Assembly (NCBI GenBank): GCA_002359315.1
Contig: DEMS01000014.1
Span: forward strand, 1 to 41,647
Direction of reading: 5' to 3'
DNA length: 41,647 nt
DNA from: Bacteroidetes bacterium UBA2664
Lineage (GTDB): Bacteria; Bacteroidota; Rhodothermia; Balneolales; Balneolaceae
The translations under genes were made by a program, and so were the position numbers. Positions 1-9,400 of the stretch are shown here, one piece after another; position 1 is the stretch's first letter, and every line of letters starts with the position of its first letter. A model generated the notes under the pieces. That model was not told the origin of the DNA and did not search any database. It saw only the letters and a list, made by a program, of their open reading frames with translations.

Positions 1-70
1 GCAACAGACACGAAGATCAGGATGACGCGTTGGTATTAGGATCCCTGAAGGAATTTAATTCTTGTCGATT

Positions 71-117
71 CACTTCTCACTTCTCACTTCTCACTTCTCA
101 CTTCTCACTTCTCACTT
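71..117. repeat. Tandem heptamer repeat (CACTTCT, about 6.7 copies)
   Basis: Six perfect consecutive copies of CACTTCT run from 71 to 112, followed by a partial copy CACTT. The array reaches the stop codon of the tolC-like gene, whose TAA occupies 117-119 on the minus strand. Read on that strand the unit is AGAAGTG. A degenerate relative of the same heptamer lies at the end of another gene at 10831-10864. Positions 1-70 hold nothing I can recognise. Confidence 0.9.
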
Positions 118-1445
118 TATAACAGCCTGCCTAAATCTCCACTTAATTGCAGTAATTCAATTTCTGCAATTTTCGCCTCAAATTTCGCATTGATCAATCG
201 ATTTTCGGCCTGGAGAAATGTGCGCTGAGCCTCTCTCAACTCCAGTGAACTAATGGATCCCAAACGAAATCGCTCTAATGCGATGTCAACCGTTTGTTCT
301 GCATTCTCAAGATTTCTCTCTTCCAGATCTACCAATTCAATAGAATTTTGATACGCTCGAAAGATTGTGAGAAAATCAGATTCTAATCTGAGTTTTTGAA
401 TTTCATAATTGATCTCCGCATTTTTAGACTGGATGATTGCGTTATCAATTCTTCGGTTTAAATTAAACCCATCAAATATATTCACTCTGGCTGATATTCC
501 TACTGAAAATCCGGTTGATTCATTAAACCGAATAAAACCTCCATCATTTTCGGATCGGTTAAAACTATATCCTGATGTAAGTGATATTTCTGGAAATCTC
601 TCTCCGCGAATTGTCTTGATTTCCAAACTGCTGATCTCTTTTTCCATTCTGGCGATCGACAGTTCAGTATTCTCCATCATAATACGCTGATATAACTCAT
701 CTGCTGATAAACCCCGATTAATGGAAATATCATCAGTCACGATGAAATTTGTATCCGGAGCTCTGGATAACAATTGATTCAGTGCAATTTTAGCTTCTGT
801 CAATGAATTGTTTTCCCTGATATAGGCGGCCCGGTCTGCATTCAAATCAGATTGTGCCTGCAAAAGATCGTACTCAGAGCCGGATCCCAAATCAACTTTT
901 GTCTCTTCGATCAAGATTCTCTCTTCAGTCACGTCAATATTGTTTTCCAGTATAACTAATTGCTCATTGATTCTGATAATATTGTAATACCCTAAGGTAA
1001 TATTGGCAATTAACAGCTCCATCTCCAGGCGCAATTCTTCGTCCCCGACATCTTGTAAAACACCCAGACGATCGTAGGATCTGAACATTTGGAACCCATC
1101 AAAAAGTGTCCAGTTAAAATTTAATGCCATATTCCGGCTACTGTTGCGAGCACCTGAAGTACTTCTTGATTCACCGCCTGCACTAAAATCACTATCCTCT
1201 ACCCGCTCTGTAGATGTTGCAGTACCTGTTATTGTGGGCAAAAATCCAGCATTTCCTACGGAGTGATTATTTGCAGCGATCTCACTCAAATTTTTGAAGA
1301 TTTGAACATTATAATTGTTCTCCAAACCGAATGAGATCGCGTCTTCCAGGGTCAGCAGATCCTGGGATTTTGCGATATTCAGTCCGAAAGTAAGAAAAAG
1401 AAATATTGAGCAAGTGATTAATCTAAAACGAGCAACATTCATCAT
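117..1445 (-). CDS. TolC-family outer membrane efflux protein
   Basis: This 442-residue protein is the likely outer-membrane channel of the tripartite pump encoded just upstream. A signal peptide covers about the first 28 residues, with cleavage near AKSQ. The rest shows the TolC/OEP layout of two repeated halves of long amphipathic helices and short strands. The repeat halves include the typical phrases ALERFRLGSISSLELREAQ and EETKVDLGSGSEYDLLQAQ. The length fits the family. The start codon overlaps the stop of the RND pump gene by 4 bp (ATGA), so it is the last gene of a translationally coupled operon. Two adjacent ATG codons (1445 and 1442) are possible starts. The family call is firm; the exported substrate is unknown. 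Confidence 0.95.
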   Translation of the reverse strand: MMNVARFRLITCSIFLFLTFGLNIAKSQDLLTLEDAISFGLENNYNVQIFKNLSEIAANNHSVGNAGFLPTITGTATSTERVEDSDFSAGGESRSTSGARNSSRNMALNFNWTLFDGFQMFRSYDRLGVLQDVGDEELRLEMELLIANITLGYYNIIRINEQLVILENNIDVTEERILIEETKVDLGSGSEYDLLQAQSDLNADRAAYIRENNSLTEAKIALNQLLSRAPDTNFIVTDDISINRGLSADELYQRIMMENTELSIARMEKEISSLEIKTIRGERFPEISLTSGYSFNRSENDGGFIRFNESTGFSVGISARVNIFDGFNLNRRIDNAIIQSKNAEINYEIQKLRLESDFLTIFRAYQNSIELVDLEERNLENAEQTVDIALERFRLGSISSLELREAQRTFLQAENRLINAKFEAKIAEIELLQLSGDLGRLL

Positions 1446-4400
1446 ACGGAAGCGGCCTCTAATTTTTCAGCTTCTTGTGCCTGTTTAACAATTTCCTGTT
1501 TCACGCTTTTATCAGAAGCAAAATAGCTGTAAATGGCGGGTATAATGTAGAGGGTTAGGAAACTGCCGATCAGAAGGCCTCCAATGACAGCAATACCCAT
1601 GGACGTACGGCTTTCTGCGCCGGCTCCCAGTGCAAGTGCGATCGGTAAAATTCCAAGAATTGTAGAGATCGTCGTCATTAAAATTGGGCGGAATCGTACG
1701 GCAGATGCATCCATAATTGACTCCATGACACTCAAGCCCTGTTCCTGGCGCTGATTCGCAAACTCAACGATCAAGATTCCGTTTTTGGCAATCAACCCGA
1801 TCAACATGATGGCACCAATCTGACTGAAAATGTTTAAGGTCTGGTCGAAATACCAAAGCGAAACGACTGTTCCCAATATCGCAAGCGGTACGGTAAAAAG
1901 AATAATAAAAGGATCTCTGAAACTTTCAAATTGAGCTGCAAGTACCAGATAGATTAGAATGTTAGCCAGTATAAAAATAAAAAGTAAACTGGCGGCACTC
2001 TCTGCAAAATCTCGGGATGGCCCGGCCAGGTCTGTAACAACCGTCTCAGGAAGAATATCCGCTGCAATATCGTTCATTGCATCAATACCCTGTCCAATAG
2101 TATAGCCCGGTGCCAGTCCCGCAGATATTGTCGCCGAATTAAATCGATTAAATCTAAACAACTGGGGAGGTGTGCTTGTTTCAGTGAGCGATACTAAATT
2201 GTCGAGCTGAATCAACTGATTTCTGTTGTTGCGAACATAAATCGTTCGCAGATCTAACGGCTCATTTCTGAACTGACGCTCCATCTGCCCAATCACTTCA
2301 TACTGTTTCCCATCCATAATAAAAAAACCGAACCGGCTGCCGGAAAGGGATAATTGAAGGGTTTGAGCTATATCACGTACCGATATACCCAATGATCGAG
2401 CACGATTCCGGTCAATTTCTACCTGTATTTCAGGCTGATTAAATTTGAGATTTACATCTGCAAACGCAAATGCAGGGTGGCTATTTGCTGCTGACAGGAA
2501 ATCGGGTATCACATCTTCCAGTTGTTGCAACGTCTGTGTTTGCAATACAAATTGAACCGGTAACCCTTGCCTGCCCCCACCAATCGATTGAGGTTGAGAA
2601 ACGAATGATTGTGCTCCGGGTATTCCGCTTAGAATTCCGGAAACCTGATCAGCGATCTCTTGCTGAGAGCGATCTCTTTCATCTCTGTCAACCAAAGTAA
2701 TAAAACCGAAGGCTGAGTTAACGGATCCTGCTGCACCAAAACCGGGTGACGTCACTGTATTGATTGCATACATTTCCGGCACATTTTCATCAATCGATTG
2801 AATCATTTGGTCAACGTAACTATCCATATATTCAAACGACGCCCCTTCAGGTGCCGTGGCTGATATTCGCATCTGTCCACGATCTTCCATCGGCGCCAGT
2901 TCCTGCGGTAAATTTGAATAGAGCAGGGCTATCAATCCACTCGAAGCGATTAGTATCACAAATGCCATCCATCTCACTTTCATAAATGACTCCAGTGAGG
3001 ATCGATAAATATTATTTAGCCACACAAAAAATGGCTCGGTCATCATATAAAATCGATTCTTCTCGGCTCCCTTCGAGAGTATTTTGGTTGCAAGCATCGG
3101 TGTTAACGTAAGTGCAACAAACGATGAGATGATTACGGCCCCCGCAATTACGACCCCGAACTCCCTGAAAAGCCGGCCGGTTGTTCCTCCCAAAAACAGG
3201 ATGGGCATGAATACTGAAACCAATGCAAGTGAGGTTGCCACAACCGCAAAAAAGATCTCTTTTGACCCCAGAATACCGGCTTCAATGACCGGCATCCCTT
3301 TCTCCATTTTCGCATATATATTTTCAAGTACTACAATGGCATCATCGACCACCAGTCCGATCGCCAGAACAATCGCCAGCATGGTTAATACATTGATTGA
3401 AAAACCAGCCACATACATGATAAAGAAAGCTCCAATAAGAGCGATCGGTATGACAATGACCGGAATTAGCGTCGTTCGCCAATCACGCAGAAACAAAAAT
3501 ATAATGGCAATCACCAGGGCGAGTGCGATAAAAACGGTCTGCTGAACTTCGCTTACAGATTGATCGATATATTCGGTGGTATTAAATCCTATGGCAATTG
3601 TCATATCTTCGGGAAGATCTCTTTCAATTCTATCAAGTCTTACAAACAACTCTTCAGCGATAGACAGCTGGTTGGATCCCGGCAGCGGGATTGCTACAAC
3701 CCCAACCATGGGAACACCATCCCGTTTTAATACGGTTCGTTGATTTTGAGCGCCTAATTCGGCAAAACCGATATCCCCGAACCGAATTCTTCTCCCATCC
3801 TCTTCAAAAATAATCAACTCATTGAACTCTTCCGGGGTGGTTAGCCGGCCCATTGTCCTCACCGACAACTCCGTCACCATTCCTTCAATTCTTCCGGATG
3901 GCAGTTCCACATTCTCACGAAGAAGTGCCTGCTGGATATCCAAAGGGGTCAATTGATAGGCTGCCAATTTCAAAGGATCCATCCAGAGGCGCATAGAGTA
4001 TTCCTGAGAACCCCAGATTCGAATCTCACTGACGCCCGGTATTGTTTGAAGTTGCTCTTTAAAAACATTCTCTGCAAAAGCGGTTAACTCCAATAAATTT
4101 CGCCGGTCACTATTCACGTTGATAAAAACAATAGGGGATGAATCTGCATCCGCTTTGGTAACCGTTGGAGGATCTGCGTCGGGTGGAAGGCTTCTCTGTG
4201 CTCTCGAAACCCGATCTCGAACATCGTTTGCGGCAGTTTCCAGATCTATTTCCAGATTAAATTCAACGGTAATGGTACTCTGTCCATCCCGGCTCACGGA
4301 AGTAAGGGTCCGGATACCTGCAATACCGTTTACAGACTCTTCCAGAGGTTCTGTAATTTGCGACTCAATCACATCCGCATTCGCGCCAATGTAGCTCGTG

Positions 4401-4546
4401 CTCACCGTTACAATAGGCGGATCCACGGAAGGGTATTCACGAACTCCCAGATAGAAAAATGAAATGACGCCAAACAGTACAATTACTATCGACATTACAG
4501 AGGCCAGAACCGGCCTTCGGATACTTAGTGAAGAAATTTGACTCAT
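1442..4546 (-). CDS. RND efflux pump, HAE-1/AcrB-type inner-membrane permease
   Basis: At 1034 residues this is a full-length proton-driven RND exporter of the AcrB/MexB/MdtB type. It has an N-terminal transmembrane helix after ISSLSIRRPVLASVM, two large periplasmic loops and two clusters of transmembrane helices. The fourth helix carries GLVVDDAIVVLENI at about residue 405, and its paired Asp residues are the proton-relay residues of the family. Both halves show the family repeats, including GLIAKNGILIVEFANQ in the second. It would work with the adaptor gene before it and the TolC-like gene after it, and it overlaps both by 4 bp. The drug, dye, lipid or metabolite exported cannot be read from the sequence. 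The protein appears intact. Confidence 0.97.
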   Translation of the reverse strand: MSQISSLSIRRPVLASVMSIVIVLFGVISFFYLGVREYPSVDPPIVTVSTSYIGANADVIESQITEPLEESVNGIAGIRTLTSVSRDGQSTITVEFNLEIDLETAANDVRDRVSRAQRSLPPDADPPTVTKADADSSPIVFINVNSDRRNLLELTAFAENVFKEQLQTIPGVSEIRIWGSQEYSMRLWMDPLKLAAYQLTPLDIQQALLRENVELPSGRIEGMVTELSVRTMGRLTTPEEFNELIIFEEDGRRIRFGDIGFAELGAQNQRTVLKRDGVPMVGVVAIPLPGSNQLSIAEELFVRLDRIERDLPEDMTIAIGFNTTEYIDQSVSEVQQTVFIALALVIAIIFLFLRDWRTTLIPVIVIPIALIGAFFIMYVAGFSINVLTMLAIVLAIGLVVDDAIVVLENIYAKMEKGMPVIEAGILGSKEIFFAVVATSLALVSVFMPILFLGGTTGRLFREFGVVIAGAVIISSFVALTLTPMLATKILSKGAEKNRFYMMTEPFFVWLNNIYRSSLESFMKVRWMAFVILIASSGLIALLYSNLPQELAPMEDRGQMRISATAPEGASFEYMDSYVDQMIQSIDENVPEMYAINTVTSPGFGAAGSVNSAFGFITLVDRDERDRSQQEIADQVSGILSGIPGAQSFVSQPQSIGGGRQGLPVQFVLQTQTLQQLEDVIPDFLSAANSHPAFAFADVNLKFNQPEIQVEIDRNRARSLGISVRDIAQTLQLSLSGSRFGFFIMDGKQYEVIGQMERQFRNEPLDLRTIYVRNNRNQLIQLDNLVSLTETSTPPQLFRFNRFNSATISAGLAPGYTIGQGIDAMNDIAADILPETVVTDLAGPSRDFAESAASLLFIFILANILIYLVLAAQFESFRDPFIILFTVPLAILGTVVSLWYFDQTLNIFSQIGAIMLIGLIAKNGILIVEFANQRQEQGLSVMESIMDASAVRFRPILMTTISTILGILPIALALGAGAESRTSMGIAVIGGLLIGSFLTLYIIPAIYSYFASDKSVKQEIVKQAQEAEKLEAASV

Positions 4547-5628
4547 ATTTCAGAAGTTTTTTTAAGATCTATTATTTCAACTTCCATTCCGGGCCGAACT
4601 TGAAGTAAACCGGTTGTCAATACGACATCCCCATGTGATACGCCCTCAATTATCTGAACCTTTTCACTGGTTCTGATTCCTGTTCTGACAGTAGATTCTT
4701 CAACGATACCATCCCTTACTAAATATACTTTTTGGCCATTCAATATCGGTATAATTGAGATGGTCGGAACCATAATTGCATCATCAATTTCATCCAGAAT
4801 CAGCACGATATTGGCAAAAGCGCCGGGATACAGAAGCTGATCTCTGTTTTCACTGAGAGCACGAATTTGAAGTGTCCGGGTCTGAGTATCCACCCGCGGC
4901 TCTATGGCATAAACTTCTCCGACAAATGAGGAGTCGACACCCTGAACCGTAAAATTGATTTTGTCATTGATATTAACCCTTGGGATATACCGTTCCGGTA
5001 CAGAAAAATCGATCTTCACGGGATCCACTTCCTGCAAAGATGCAATTCTTGTTGTCGGGGTGATATAGGAGCCGTTACTGATATATTTCAATCCAATGAC
5101 TCCTGAGAAAGGAGCTCTGACTTCTGTTTTTGCAATCTGGGCATCTATCAATCGCAGTTCCGCTCTCAAAACATTCACTTCATTTAATGTGGCATCATAG
5201 TCGTCCTGACTTATTCCACCCCGCTCCAGTAAGTTTCTCTGCCTCTCCTCTCTCTGTTCGGCTAAATTCAGCCTGAATATCGATCTCTGTTTCTGAGCCT
5301 GAAGTTCACTGTCATTAATTTTCAGCAGAAGGTCTCCGCTGTTTACCTCACGCCCCTCATCAAAATAAATATCGGTCACGATCCCGGAGGCCTCTGCACT
5401 GAGTTCTACCAGTTCATTGGCCTGAACGGTACCGCTGGAAAAGATTCTGTCTTCAATGGTTTCATAATCCAGTTCTACGGCTTCAACGGTTAAAAGGCCA
5501 CTGCTTTGAGTAGGGGCGGTACTTTCTGAATTTGAACTAAATAGCGGTTTTACTTTAGGATACGCAAGCCCACCCACTATCAGCAGAAGGATAAATATGG
5601 TAATGATTCTTTTAAGTGCTTTACTCAT
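4543..5628 (-). CDS. RND efflux periplasmic adaptor (membrane fusion protein)
   Basis: This 361-residue membrane fusion protein links the inner-membrane pump to the outer-membrane channel. The N-terminal hydrophobic segment (about residues 8-24) lacks a lipobox Cys, so it is probably an anchor. It is followed by a lipoyl half-motif (SGIVTDIYFDEGREVNSGDLL), an alpha-helical hairpin rich in Gln, Arg and Glu at about 110-155, the second lipoyl half (VRAPFSGVIGL), then beta-barrel and membrane-proximal domains. It is first in the operon, and its stop overlaps the pump start by 4 bp. No regulator gene is adjacent; an inverted repeat about 30-50 bp upstream of the ATG may be an operator. Confidence 0.95.
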   Translation of the reverse strand: MSKALKRIITIFILLLIVGGLAYPKVKPLFSSNSESTAPTQSSGLLTVEAVELDYETIEDRIFSSGTVQANELVELSAEASGIVTDIYFDEGREVNSGDLLLKINDSELQAQKQRSIFRLNLAEQREERQRNLLERGGISQDDYDATLNEVNVLRAELRLIDAQIAKTEVRAPFSGVIGLKYISNGSYITPTTRIASLQEVDPVKIDFSVPERYIPRVNINDKINFTVQGVDSSFVGEVYAIEPRVDTQTRTLQIRALSENRDQLLYPGAFANIVLILDEIDDAIMVPTISIIPILNGQKVYLVRDGIVEESTVRTGIRTSEKVQIIEGVSHGDVVLTTGLLQVRPGMEVEIIDLKKTSEI

Positions 5629-5657
5629 GAATAAATGGATAAATATATTTCTTATTC

Positions 5658-5679
5658 TAACCCATAATGATAATGGTTA
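5658..5679 (-). promoter_or_regulatory. Candidate operator upstream of the RND operon
   Basis: A 22-bp imperfect inverted repeat has TAACC at its left end and GGTTA at its right end, with two further symmetric pairs inside. It lies 30-51 bp upstream of the adaptor ATG, where a repressor would block transcription. RND operons are often controlled by TetR-like repressors that bind such sites, but no such gene is in the window. The symmetry is partial (7 of 11 pairs), so this is tentative. Confidence 0.3.
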
Positions 5680-5790
5680 GTTCTCTAAATAATAATAGTT
5701 CAATGTAAAATCTTGTATACGGGCACAAACAAAGGGAGTTTCCGCTCATATTACCGCACTTTATTTACAGGTCAATCAATAAACAAAAAA

Positions 5791-5809
5791 GGCGATGGAA
5801 ACCATCGCC
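5791..5809 (-). terminator. Rho-independent terminator downstream of trxA / candidate ncRNA
   Basis: A perfect 8-bp stem (GGCGATGG / CCATCGCC) encloses a 3-nt loop. On the minus strand it is followed directly by six T residues. The orientation fits the end of a transcript coming from trxA or starting just downstream of it. It lies about 230 bp past the trxA stop, which leaves room for a structured RNA or long 3' UTR. Confidence 0.8.
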
Positions 5810-6036
5810 TATAGATTACTTATTTAATAACATAACCTTGTCTCATCGAGCAACGACAGAGCGCTCCTCTTTTATCCCACGCAGCGAAGCGAAGTGAATG
5901 CAAAGGAGTGTGTCGAGATGTATTCGCCATGGCACGGAGTTCTCGATATCCCGAGTGTGTCGGGGCAGTCTAACCCAACAAAAAGCGTTGGAACTACTCG
6001 GGCTGACGGTTAGAATGCCGGCATAACAGACCTCGT
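5810..6036 (-). ncRNA. Candidate structured RNA or 3' UTR between trxA and its terminator
   Basis: This 227-bp stretch has no credible reading frame but can form several nested stems. CCCGAGT/ACTCGGG pairs 5950-5956 with 5996-6002 and encloses CCAAC/GTTGG (5975-5979 with 5987-5991). TCGAGA/TCTCGA pairs 5913-5918 with 5941-5946 around a GCCATGGC palindrome. CTCC/GGAG pairs 5864-5867 with 5905-5908. A strong terminator follows on the minus strand. I see no tmRNA, RNase P or SRP signature. It could be a 6S-like RNA, a 3'-UTR-derived small RNA, or a decayed dispersed hairpin repeat; the sequence alone does not decide. The remaining 5629-5790 holds only the efflux-operon promoter region. Confidence 0.35.
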
Positions 6037-6040
6037 GTTG

Positions 6041-6367
6041 TTACGCTACCTGTGCATCCAGTTGTTTCTTGATATGCGTTTTTGGAACTGCGCCGATGAT
6101 GGTATCAACTACTTCACCATTCTTGAAGATCATCAATGCTGGAATGCTTCTGATACCATACTTCACGGACACTTCCGGATTATGGTCTACATTCACTTTT
6201 CCAACTTTTACTTTTCCTTCATACTCTCCGGCAATTTCATCTACTACGGGGCCAACCATTCGGCAGGGCCCACACCACTCTGCCCAAAAATCTACCAATA
6301 CCGGTGTATCTGATTTCTCAACTTCCGCTTCAAAATTACTGTCAGTGAATTCCTTTGTATTACTCAT
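6041..6367 (-). CDS. trxA: Thioredoxin
   Basis: This is a 108-residue single-domain thioredoxin, the standard cytosolic length. The redox motif WCGPCR is at residues 31-36 (Cys32 and Cys35), preceded by VLVDFWAE. The cis-proline loop is SIPALMIF with Pro76. It would reduce disulfides in enzymes such as ribonucleotide reductase and peroxiredoxins, recycled by thioredoxin reductase. It lacks a signal peptide, unlike the TlpA-type protein at 24822-25955. It lies 125 bp downstream of dnaE on the same strand, and that AT-rich gap probably contains its own promoter. Confidence 0.97.
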   Translation of the reverse strand: MSNTKEFTDSNFEAEVEKSDTPVLVDFWAEWCGPCRMVGPVVDEIAGEYEGKVKVGKVNVDHNPEVSVKYGIRSIPALMIFKNGEVVDTIIGAVPKTHIKKQLDAQVA

Positions 6368-6492
6368 AATATTTTGTTTGTTTTTTGTTTTAAATAAAGA
6401 TCAAAAATTTCACTTCAAGAAACACATATCATTTAGCTATCAATCGTATTGTATTTGACTATAAAACCGCTGTATTCTTTAAGATAATTATT

Positions 6493-9400
6493 TCAGGCAA
6501 CTTTCTCTTTATCTCTGCTTAAAATAACGGCCTCACTCCCAACGATTTCTCTCAATCCCTTTAAGAGTTCATTGCTGGGTTCAACAACAAATTTTCGGAC
6601 GTTCATCCGAATCGGTTTTTTAGCGTGTTTTGAGTACACCTGAAATTTTACCATGGTTTCTCCTTTGTGGATACTCATCAGAGTTGCCATTTGGTTCAGA
6701 TCTTCTTTTGTCAGGTTTGCAGTATTCAATTTCAGAATTAACTGCAGTTGAGCCTGAAATTTCTCGCGCAAATTTTGCACTCGTTCCATACTGTTGGCGA
6801 TAATCTTGGGCGGTTCATCTCTTTTGGAAATGGATCCCTCCAGCAGAATAATGGTATCGGGAGCGATCAATCCCTGATTCCGGTCATATACATCACTGAA
6901 TACCAGGACTTCAACGGTACCGCGCAGATCTTCAACCTGTATGAACGCCATTGGCCGCCCTTTTTTATCTGAAATTCTTCTGACCGCAGTGATAATTCCA
7001 ATGACTCTAACAGACTCCCGGTCATGAAGTCCTGCTAGTCGATCTTCAGCCAGGGTGTGACTTGCAAACAGTTTTGTATCCTCTTTATAACGATCTAACG
7101 GATGTCCGCTCAGGTAGAATCCGATCAGTTCTCTCTCTTTATTCAGACGTTCAATATTGGTCCACGGTGGACAATCCCTCAATTTCGGTTCACTCACAAT
7201 ACCCCCGCCTCCTGCACCATCTCCAAAAAGGCTCACCTGGTTTAGCCTCTCATCTTCCTGTTTTCGGGATGCATAACTCAGGATATCTTCCAGGCTGGCC
7301 AGCAGTTGTGCCCTGTTTTGATGCAGCAGCTCAAAGGCACCGGCCTGTGCTAAACTTTCGATCGTTTTTTTATTGCAAACCCGGGTATCGATACGAGCTG
7401 AAAAATCAAATATATTCCGAAACGGGCCATTTTCCTCTCTCTCTAAAACAATCTGATCAATGGCCGCAGAGCCAACTCCTTTAATGGCTGACAAGCCGTA
7501 TTGAACTCGTCCATCCTTTGCGACAAACTTCCCTTCGGCGCTGTTGATATTTGGCGGATCCACTTCAATACCGGCTCTCTGACACTCCTCAATAAAAAAG
7601 CTCACTTTTTTAATGTCACTCATATTGTGACTTAACACAGCAGCCATATATTCAGCCGTATAGTTGGCTTTAAAATACATGGTCTGATAGGCGACTACGG
7701 AGTAGGCAGCGGAGTGAGATTTATTAAATCCGTACCCGGCAAACATCGCCATTTTATCGAAAACCTCTTTAGCCGTTTTCTCATCATATCCTTTCTGAAC
7801 GGCCTGTTTTACAAATTTTTCCTCTTCCGGTGGCAGAAGTTCAGGCTGCTTTTTACCCATGATGCGCCGTAAAACATCTGCTTCTCCGAGTGAATACCCA
7901 CCCATTTTTTGTGCCACGATCATGATCTGCTCCTGATAGATCATAATGCCGTAGGTAGGTTTTAGGGTCTCCATCAGATCCTCATGATCGTATGTAACCT
8001 CTTCTTCCCCATGCTTACGCCTGATATAATCCGGGATAAACTGCATCGGGCCGGGGCGGTAGAGTGCATTCATAGCAATCAGATCGTTGATATCGGTAGG
8101 TTTGAGCTGTTTTAGATACTTACGCATTCCGTCCGACTCAAACTGAAAAATTCCAACCGTTGCCGCTTTTTGGAACATCTCAAAGGTTTTTTCGTCATTC
8201 AGGGGGATATTATCCAAATGGTACTCCTTGCCGTGATTTTCTTTCACATATCCGATCACCGTTTTTAAAATGGACAGCGTTTTCAGGCCCAAAAAGTCCA
8301 TCTTCAGCATTCCTGCATTTTCGATCACTTTTCCGTCAAACTGGGTAACGTAGAGCTCTGCATCTTTTGCCGTACAAACCGGGATATAGTTGGTCAGTTT
8401 ATCAGGGGCGATTATGACTCCGGCTGCATGGATTCCTGTATTCCGAACGGAACCTTCAAGAGTTTCCGCCATTTTGAGGGTACGGCCCTCCAGAGTATCT
8501 GACTCTTTAATTTCGCGAAGTTCCTTCACATCCTTGAATGCATCTTCGAGAGTAATTCCAACCGTTTCCGGAACCAGTTTGGCGATTCGGTCAGCATCCG
8601 GCAGCGGCAGATCCAGTACCCTGGCTACATCCCTTACCGACGATCGGGCCGCCATGGTCCCAAAAGTTATAATATGAGCAACCTGATCTTTTCCATATTT
8701 ATCAACAACATAGTCGATCACCCTTTGGCGCCCGTCATCATCAAAATCGATATCAATATCCGGCATTGATACCCTTTCAGGATTTAAAAAGCGCTCAAAA
8801 AGGAGATCATACTGCAATGGATCGATATTGGTAATCCCGGTGCAGAATGCGACCACAGAACCGGCTGCAGACCCCCTTCCCGGCCCTACATAAACACCCA
8901 TTTCCCTGGCTGCGGCAATAAAATCCTGAACAATCAAAAAATAGCCCGCAAAACCCATCGACTTGATGATAGAGAGCTCATGATCGATACGATCAGACAC
9001 TTCCGTAGTAATTTCTTTGTATTTAACAGCGGCTCCCTCTAAGGTGAGATGCCGCAGATAATCATCCTCTGTTTCAAATTCATCCGGAAGTGCGAAATTG
9101 GGCAGAATCACATCGGTCGACAGATCAATCGGTTCAATCTTATCCGCCAGTTCCACTGTATTGGATATTGCCTCCGGTATATCGGCAAATAGCGCCTTCA
9201 TTTCATCCTGCTTTTTGAAATAGAACTCATCATTGGGGAACCCGAAACGGCGATCCCGTCCTTTTCCGATGGGAGTGGATATCAATTCGTTATTGTCGAT
9301 GCAGAGCAGTGCATCATGTGCTTTGGCATCCTCTTTATTTAGATAGAAGGTGTTATTGGTGGCGATCACTTTTATTTCAAACTTTTTCGCCATCTTAAGG

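Noticed and set aside
71..117. CRISPR array
   Set aside because: The units are 7 bp with no spacers, and no cas genes are nearby.
5821..5925. A tRNA, tmRNA, SRP or RNase P gene in the gap after trxA
   Set aside because: No cloverleaf, CCA end or conserved core of these RNAs can be found; only unspecific hairpins are present.
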